Source: a virus. From it: a stretch of 30,976 nt of DNA. Of this stretch, positions 27,773-30,976 are shown piece after piece. How positions within the stretch are numbered: position 1 is the first letter of the stretch; every line of letters starts with the position of its first letter. The position numbers were made by a program, and so were the translations under genes. Location: positions 1-30,976 of the IMG/VR virus record IMGVR_UViG_3300046167_000587. One strand, written 5' to 3'. A model generated the notes under the pieces. That model was not told the DNA's origin, ran no database searches, and saw nothing but the letters and a program-made list of their open reading frames with translations.

Positions 27773-29336
27773 CGTATGCTGATCCATCATTATCATTTTT
27801 ATTTTGCATCGCCTCAGATAAAGCAATTAAAGTAGATATTATACCATCAATTTTCTCACTACTTTTACTTTTATCAGGTTTTATATTGGATGCCGGGTCG
27901 ATTTTCAAAACTACGTTTGACATCATCCACCTAAGAACAGGGTTACCTCCGTGTCTGATTTTATTTGATAAAATAAGCGTTTCAAATTCTTTAGATGCAG
28001 GAGACATAGTTCTAAATCCTTGACCTACTGGTATCATAGGACAAATGCCTTCTTCTGTGACATCTATAACTAATTGAGACGAGTTCCATCGGTCATAACC
28101 CATCATTTTTATATCAAATAAACTAGACAATTCTCTAATTTTGTGCTTTATGTAATTGTAATCACAAACATCACCCGGAGTAAGCTCTACATAACCTTCT
28201 TCTTTCCATCTAAGATAATCTACTTTATCTCTTTCTGTTCTTATGTAAGCGTTATCTTCAGGTATAAAATTGTACAATAATAGGTCATATGTACCATCTT
28301 CTTGTGGGAATAATAGTGTGATACAAGTAACATCACGTACAGAAGCTAAATCTAAACCTGCGTAACAAGGCTTACCATACAATTCGTCTATATTTACCTC
28401 GCCATCACATTCCATAAACTGAGAATCCGTAATCCATTTGACTTCACTACTAACCCATTGATTTAAATGTAGTCTTTTAAATGTTGGTACAAAAGATGGT
28501 TCGTTTTTAGCCCTTAGAGATTGTTGCTTCATATATTCTTCAGTTATGATAGTACCATAACCCGGATTTGCTTTTTTCCAGACCTCTTCGTCAAAAATAT
28601 CATCTTCCTCATCTGCCTCATAAACTACTGCTAAGAATGTATCATCCTTAATCACACCATCAATAAGTTTCTTAGAATAATTATATAATTCTTTGCTTAT
28701 GTGGTTCTTCAAATCACCTACACCGGCAGTAGTAATACCAAGCATAAGTGGTTCTTTCCTAGCACCCATAGAAGTAAGAAGTACATCGTATAGATCCCTG
28801 TTCTTGTGAGAGTGTATCTCATCTAATAAACAACAAGACAGGTTTAGGCCGTGCTTAGTATCAGCGTCAGCAGAGATAACTTTGTAGTATGAACCTACTC
28901 TATCGTAAGTAATCGAGTCTCTGTATGTATTTGCTCTCTTTGCTAACTCCGGACTCTGTATAACCATATTTTTAGATATACTAAATGACAGTCTAGCTTG
29001 AAATTTATCTGCTGCTGCGGAAACAATTTCTGCACCCTTCTCACCATCTGAAAACAACATATACAGGGCGATACCACACATTAAGTTCGTCTTTCCGTTT
29101 TTACGTGGTATAAAGACAAAACATTGCCGATATTTTCTTAGACCAGTCTTCTTTGCCTTCCATCCAAACAATGGCCTGATAATGTCGTTCTTTTGCCACT
29201 CTTCTAGTATAAATGGCTCACCTGCTAAATCACCTTTAGTGTGTAAACAAAAAGTCTCTATAAAGTCTACCGCTCTGTTTGCAGATGCCTCATCATAGTA
29301 GTACTTCTTTTCGTTTATGTTATCTAAGTTAGTCAT
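27747..29336 (-). CDS. terminase large subunit (packaging ATPase/nuclease)
   Basis: A 529-residue TerL of the Terminase_1 type. Walker A is IPRKNGKTN at about residues 76-84, Walker B with catalytic glutamate is CLLDEIHSH at about 169-177 (D172, E173), and the coupling motif lies near LMLGITTAG. The nuclease domain has AGLDLAS with D329 and later acidic positions in YDRWNSSQ and KIDGIISTL. The length is normal. It follows terS with an 8-base overlap and overlaps the sigma-like gene. It powers DNA translocation into the prohead and cuts the concatemer. Confidence 0.95.
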   Translation of the reverse strand: MTNLDNINEKKYYYDEASANRAVDFIETFCLHTKGDLAGEPFILEEWQKNDIIRPLFGWKAKKTGLRKYRQCFVFIPRKNGKTNLMCGIALYMLFSDGEKGAEIVSAAADKFQARLSFSISKNMVIQSPELAKRANTYRDSITYDRVGSYYKVISADADTKHGLNLSCCLLDEIHSHKNRDLYDVLLTSMGARKEPLMLGITTAGVGDLKNHISKELYNYSKKLIDGVIKDDTFLAVVYEADEEDDIFDEEVWKKANPGYGTIITEEYMKQQSLRAKNEPSFVPTFKRLHLNQWVSSEVKWITDSQFMECDGEVNIDELYGKPCYAGLDLASVRDVTCITLLFPQEDGTYDLLLYNFIPEDNAYIRTERDKVDYLRWKEEGYVELTPGDVCDYNYIKHKIRELSSLFDIKMMGYDRWNSSQLVIDVTEEGICPMIPVGQGFRTMSPASKEFETLILSNKIRHGGNPVLRWMMSNVVLKIDPASNIKPDKSKSSEKIDGIISTLIALSEAMQNKNDNDGSAYDDKEIFFI

Positions 29337-29799
29337 TACTAAAGAAGTTTTCTATTTTAATATCCGGACTATTCGCCTGTTGCTCTATAGCATTCACCTT
29401 TGCCCGGCTTGATGGTGTTAAACCGAATTCTTTTAGCAACTGAAAGACTCTTACAAATGCTTGATTAGCTATGATTACTTCAGGTCTTTGTATAGACTTT
29501 GTGTGTCCTTCTCGTGATGTTACGTCTTGAGTAGGCCCTAATGTGTTTATCACTTCTTTGGCTTGTTTGTAATCGCTATAAGCATCACAAAGCAATGTCA
29601 GAGATAACTCGTCTGCCTCTGTAAGTACAGACATATTGTGTAGTAATTGGGATAACTCAATAAAAGACTTCTGCCCATCTTCTGATAGCCAAGTTGGTAC
29701 AGGTGGGATTTTTAAGGGAGGTGTTGGTTCGTTAGAGTTAGTTCTATCTGCTCTTAACGTGCCTCTTTGCTTTTTTATTTCTGTTGGTAGTCTTTTCAT
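29329..29799 (-). CDS. terminase small subunit, P27 family
   Basis: A P27-type small terminase that recognises phage DNA for packaging. The family landmarks are the basic start (MKRLPTEIKKQRGTLRADR), a Pro-rich strand (PPLKIPPVPTWLSEDG), helices with LTEADELSLTLLCDAYSDYK, and the C-terminal FGLTPSSRAKVNA motif followed by an acidic tail. I prefer the Met at 29799, where the family usually begins; an upstream Met at 29811 adds four residues. It is the first gene of the late operon and its end overlaps terL by eight bases. No host-type promoter is visible immediately upstream. Confidence 0.9.
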   Translation of the reverse strand: MKRLPTEIKKQRGTLRADRTNSNEPTPPLKIPPVPTWLSEDGQKSFIELSQLLHNMSVLTEADELSLTLLCDAYSDYKQAKEVINTLGPTQDVTSREGHTKSIQRPEVIIANQAFVRVFQLLKEFGLTPSSRAKVNAIEQQANSPDIKIENFFSND

Positions 29800-29856
29800 T
29801 TTCGTAAACATATAAAAAATTATTTATATAAAAAAATAAATTTAGTTTTAATTATA

Positions 29857-29892
29857 CTTTATCCTTATCCTTATCTTTATCTTTATCCTTAG
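29857..29892 (+). repeat. six tandem TTATCY-type hexamers
   Basis: The units from 29857 are CTTTAT, CCTTAT, CCTTAT, CTTTAT, CTTTAT and CCTTAG, equivalent to five consecutive TTATCC or TTATCT hexamers from 29859. TTATCC matches the first six bases of the DnaA box. The array is next to an A/T-only tract. It may be a binding array for the phage DnaA-like protein or a late-promoter element. Confidence 0.7.
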
Positions 29893-29932
29893 GGGTATCG
29901 TTGACCCCATCGATAGGGTATCGATGACCCCT
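29891..29932. repeat. compound inverted repeat
   Basis: AGGGGTATCG (29891-29900) pairs with CGATGACCCCT (29922-29932) apart from one bulged G, enclosing a second small dyad (ACCC with GGGT) and a central ATCGAT. No U-tract follows on the minus strand. Its TATCGA and GGGG elements resemble the hairpin at 2896-2932. It may be an operator or origin structure. Confidence 0.55.
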
Positions 29933-29993
29933 ACGTTTTATTTTATTGATTTTAAGCATTTTAACCTTTTTTTTGTGTATTTCTGCCTTTTTT

Positions 29994-30026
29994 TTTGTGT
30001 ATTTAAATAGTTATTTTGTACATTTG
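29994..30026 (+). promoter_or_regulatory. Bacteroidetes-type promoter for right-end RNA region
   Basis: TTTG at 29994-29997 is followed after 21 bases by TACATTTG at 30019-30026, a good consensus match. Transcription would start near 30032, about 65 bases before the first tRNA-like gene, and continue rightward. Confidence 0.65.
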
Positions 30027-30098
30027 TTCATCAGCAAGTGAAAAAAGGAATAGTACGACCTACTATTTAAAACATAACAAGTCGGTTATGATCCTGAA

Positions 30099-30174
30099 AG
30101 ACCCATAGTTTAAATTGGTTAAAACGACATCCAAGTCAAGATGTAGATTTCAGGTTCGAATCCTGTTGGGTCAC
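30099..30174 (+). tRNA. aberrant tRNA-like gene, GTC in an enlarged anticodon loop
   Basis: A nearly complete cloverleaf: acceptor AGACCCA with TGGGTCA (6 of 7 pairs), T8-A9, D arm GTTT/AAAC with a GG-containing loop, anticodon stem ACATC/GATGT, and T arm CAGG-TTCGAAT-CCTG. The anticodon loop is abnormal: it has eight bases (CAAGTCAA) and lacks the universal U33. If read as GTC it would be an Asp-type tRNA. The terminal acceptor pair and the outer T-stem pair are mismatched and no CCA is encoded. It could be a degenerate tRNA, a frameshifting tRNA, or a decoy. The body is convincing; translation activity is doubtful. Confidence 0.6.
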
Positions 30175-30208
30175 ACGAGAGTACCAAGCGTGAGTTGGGC
30201 ATTTAAGT

Positions 30209-30261
30209 CCTACCTTAATTAAATATAAGGGTTTAAATTTCATTAGGTAGGCAAGTTTTTT
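30209..30261 (+). terminator. hairpin with T run downstream of first tRNA-like gene
   Basis: CCTACCTTAAT (30209-30219) pairs with ATTAGGTAGG (30242-30251) with one bulged base, enclosing an inner TTAAA/TTTAA dyad. Six T begin at 30256 after a four-base spacer. It resembles a Rho-independent terminator, perhaps trimming or partly terminating the tRNA transcript. Confidence 0.55.
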
Positions 30262-30287
30262 AAATTTTCGGATTTAGAAATCAGCAC

Positions 30288-30327
30288 TTGAGGGAGGGAT
30301 ACTGTGGGGGTGTCCCTCCAATCTCAA
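30288..30327 (+). other. very stable RNA hairpin before 26-codon ORF
   Basis: GGAGGGATAC (30293-30302) pairs with GTGTCCCTCC (30310-30319; one G-U) around a 7-base loop, and TTGAG/CTCAA adds five more pairs across a 3-base bulge. No U-tract follows, so it is not a normal terminator. It ends 13 bases before an ATG and could control its translation, protect an RNA end, or be part of a non-coding RNA. Confidence 0.65.
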
Positions 30328-30340
30328 AAACATTAAAGTT

Positions 30341-30421
30341 ATGGCAGAAACTTATATCTACGCAGTCGCAATTATATTGCCGATTGGATATATATTAGCG
30401 ATGTACTTTACAACAAAGTAG
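30341..30421 (+). CDS. possible 26-aa transmembrane peptide
   Basis: A 26-codon frame starting with ATG shortly after the 30288-30327 hairpin. Its product (MAETYIYAVAIILPIGYILA, then a short tail MYFTTK) is one transmembrane helix. The stop codon lies inside the acceptor stem of the second tRNA-like gene, so processing of that RNA would cut the stop off the messenger. Evidence is limited to the clean hydrophobic product and its position. A chance frame remains possible. Confidence 0.4.
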   Translation: MAETYIYAVAIILPIGYILAMYFTTK

Positions 30422-30576
30422 GGTGTTGGAACTGGCAGACAAGCCCTCCTGTCTCGAGGGTGCAGCATAAGGGAACTCTAGGATAGTGGATTATCCATTA
30501 ACATATCACCCTTTGAGGTATATGATTATGTCCTGTTGTGAACCTCTGCGTGAAGGTTCGAGTCCTTCCCCTACTG
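30417..30576 (+). tRNA. tRNA-like gene with 91-nt insertion between anticodon and T arms
   Basis: All canonical arms are present: acceptor AGTAGGG/CCCTACT (7 perfect pairs), T8-G9, D arm TTG/CAA with a class-II-like loop GAACTGGCAGA, anticodon arm CCCTC-CTGTCTC-GAGGG (five pairs, seven-base loop, U33 present, anticodon GTC), and T arm GAAGG-TTCGAGT-CCTTC (five pairs). The discriminator is G. Between anticodon and T arms lie 91 bases (30461-30551), closed at the base by GCAG/CTGC and containing a hairpin CATAT-ACC/GGT-ATATG. Base 37 is T rather than a purine. It resembles a class II tRNA body with a greatly enlarged variable arm. Whether it is charged or matures is unknown. Confidence 0.6.
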
Positions 30577-30597
30577 CTAAATAATAAATAATTAGGT

Positions 30598-30789
30598 ATG
30601 TCAAAATTCAAGTGCAGTTTGTGTGGTGAGATAAAAGAGCTCACTAAACACAAGATTAAAGTAGTAGATGGTAAGGTGGTTTGCCCGGATGCAATGTGTT
30701 GCGAAGAGTATATGGAAAGTATAAAAGAAAATAAAGGATTCGGTGGGATTATAAAAAGACCAGGTGGAACTGTTAAAGGAAAATTTTAA
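30598..30789 (+). CDS. small zinc-ribbon-like protein (63 aa)
   Basis: A 63-residue protein with a CxxC knuckle near the N-terminus (C6, C9 in FKCSLCGEI) and further cysteines at C29, C34 and C35 (VVCPDAMCCEEY), enough to bind one zinc ion. The C-terminus is basic and Gly-rich (GFGGIIKRPGGTVKGKF), suiting nucleic-acid contact. It starts 22 bases after the second tRNA-like gene and could be made from the same transcript. Such small zinc proteins occur in many flavobacterial phages without a known function. Confidence 0.65.
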   Translation: MSKFKCSLCGEIKELTKHKIKVVDGKVVCPDAMCCEEYMESIKENKGFGGIIKRPGGTVKGKF

Positions 30790-30792
30790 ATT

Positions 30793-30879
30793 ATGTTTGA
30801 CGCACTAACTACAGTATGCTTCGGTTTGCTTATGTTCATCCTTGGATCTCTACTGATGCACATAAAAGAAAGAGACTAA
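30793..30879 (+). CDS. possible 28-aa membrane peptide
   Basis: A 28-codon frame starting three bases after the zinc-ribbon gene and stopping immediately before a strong terminator. The product is a single hydrophobic helix (TTVCFGLLMFILGSLLM) with a charged tail (HIKERD). Tight spacing between the preceding stop and the terminator supports a real gene, but its length makes chance possible. No function is suggested. Confidence 0.5.
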   Translation: MFDALTTVCFGLLMFILGSLLMHIKERD

Positions 30880-30901
30880 GCACCTTCGGGTGTTTTTTTT
30901 T
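30880..30901 (+). terminator. Rho-independent terminator with UUCG loop
   Basis: CACC-TTCG-GGTG, extended by G-U and A-U pairs at the base, is followed by nine or more T. The loop is the extra-stable UUCG tetraloop. It ends the rightward RNA and small-gene transcript. Confidence 0.9.
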
Positions 30902-30976
30902 ATATATACCTTACCAAGGAGAGGGGGTTGGCTTTACCCCAAAAGGGGGTAGGGAACTGGCGAGGTGTTTTCCTAT
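30902..30976. other. non-coding end of window
   Basis: No gene is seen. A short CCTT-ACC-AAGG dyad and an ACCCC-AAAA-GGGGGT hairpin (about 30937-30951) lie in otherwise purine-rich sequence. No repeat of the window's first bases is seen, so there is no sign of a terminal redundancy. Confidence 0.4.

Larger units (their letters stand above)
29812..29993. other. non-coding late-operon control region and possible origin
   Basis: No gene is seen. Reading outward from terS, an A/T-only tract (29812-29856) is followed by six tandem hexamers and a compound inverted repeat, then T-rich DNA. No sequence in this stretch matches the Bacteroidetes -7 box on the minus strand, so the late operon must either start elsewhere or use a different promoter class. 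An AT-rich tract beside initiator-like repeats also fits a replication origin. Confidence 0.5.

Noticed and set aside
30461-30551. Group I intron in the second tRNA-like gene
   Set aside because: The insert is only 91 bases, lies outside the anticodon loop and shows no group I core, so a self-splicing intron of known type is unlikely.
1-30976. Lysogeny module or attachment site
   Set aside because: No integrase, excisionase or CI-type repressor is recognisable on either strand, and the tRNA-like genes do not look like a duplicated host tRNA end.
1-30976. Terminal direct repeats showing a complete circular or redundant genome
   Set aside because: The first and last bases of the window do not match, so completeness cannot be claimed from sequence alone.

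Overview
The window reads as all or most of a small, AT-rich, tailed double-stranded DNA phage (siphovirus-like, HK97-fold capsid) infecting a member of the Bacteroidetes, probably a Flavobacteriia relative. The host inference rests on exact Bacteroidetes-type promoters (TTTG, 19-21 nt, TAnnTTTG) at three or four places, A-rich leaders without Shine-Dalgarno sequences, and protein families typical of flavobacterial phages. There is no integrase, excisionase or recognisable CI-like repressor, so nothing supports a temperate lifestyle. I see no terminal repeat, so circularity cannot be judged.

Layout. (1) 1-431: very AT-rich non-coding DNA with three 13-bp iteron-like repeats. (2) 432-2519, minus strand: six small early/accessory genes including a GP88-family protein, ending at a strong terminator. 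(3) 2520-3073: divergent control region with a promoter on each strand, a palindromic operator candidate and a strong hairpin. (4) 3074-9407, plus strand: replication and recombination. It holds an OB-like protein, a RecE-like exonuclease, a stand-alone DnaA domain IV protein, a DUF3127 SSB-like protein, a replisome-organiser-like protein, a DnaB-like helicase, a nuclease-like protein and a MazG-like protein. (5) 9420-29811, minus strand: one long late operon, read from right to left. It runs terS, terL, sigma-like factor, portal, prohead protease, major capsid, connector, head closure, gp10-like, tail completion, two tail-tube paralogues, the G/GT tail chaperones, tape measure, tail hub, S74-type fibre, four small lysis-type genes, HNH endonuclease, T7-endonuclease-I-like resolvase and a 46-aa protein. 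(6) 29812-30976: non-coding control DNA with tandem TTATCY hexamers, then a plus-strand stretch with its own promoter carrying two tRNA-like genes, strong RNA hairpins and three tiny ORFs, closed by a UUCG-loop terminator.

How it works together. The divergent promoters near 2.6 and 3.0 kb would fire early from the host sigma factor. Replication would use the DnaA-like initiator, loader-like protein and helicase with SSB and RecE. The late operon has no host-type promoter just upstream and carries a sigma-like protein between terL and portal, which may direct late transcription. Tail assembly uses a lambda-like GGGAAAG frameshift for the chaperones. The tape-measure gene appears to be split from its own conserved C-terminus across a second slippery heptamer (TTTAAAA), which is the most unusual coding feature. 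The two aberrant tRNA-like genes at the right end, one with a 91-nt insertion, are the most unusual RNA features.
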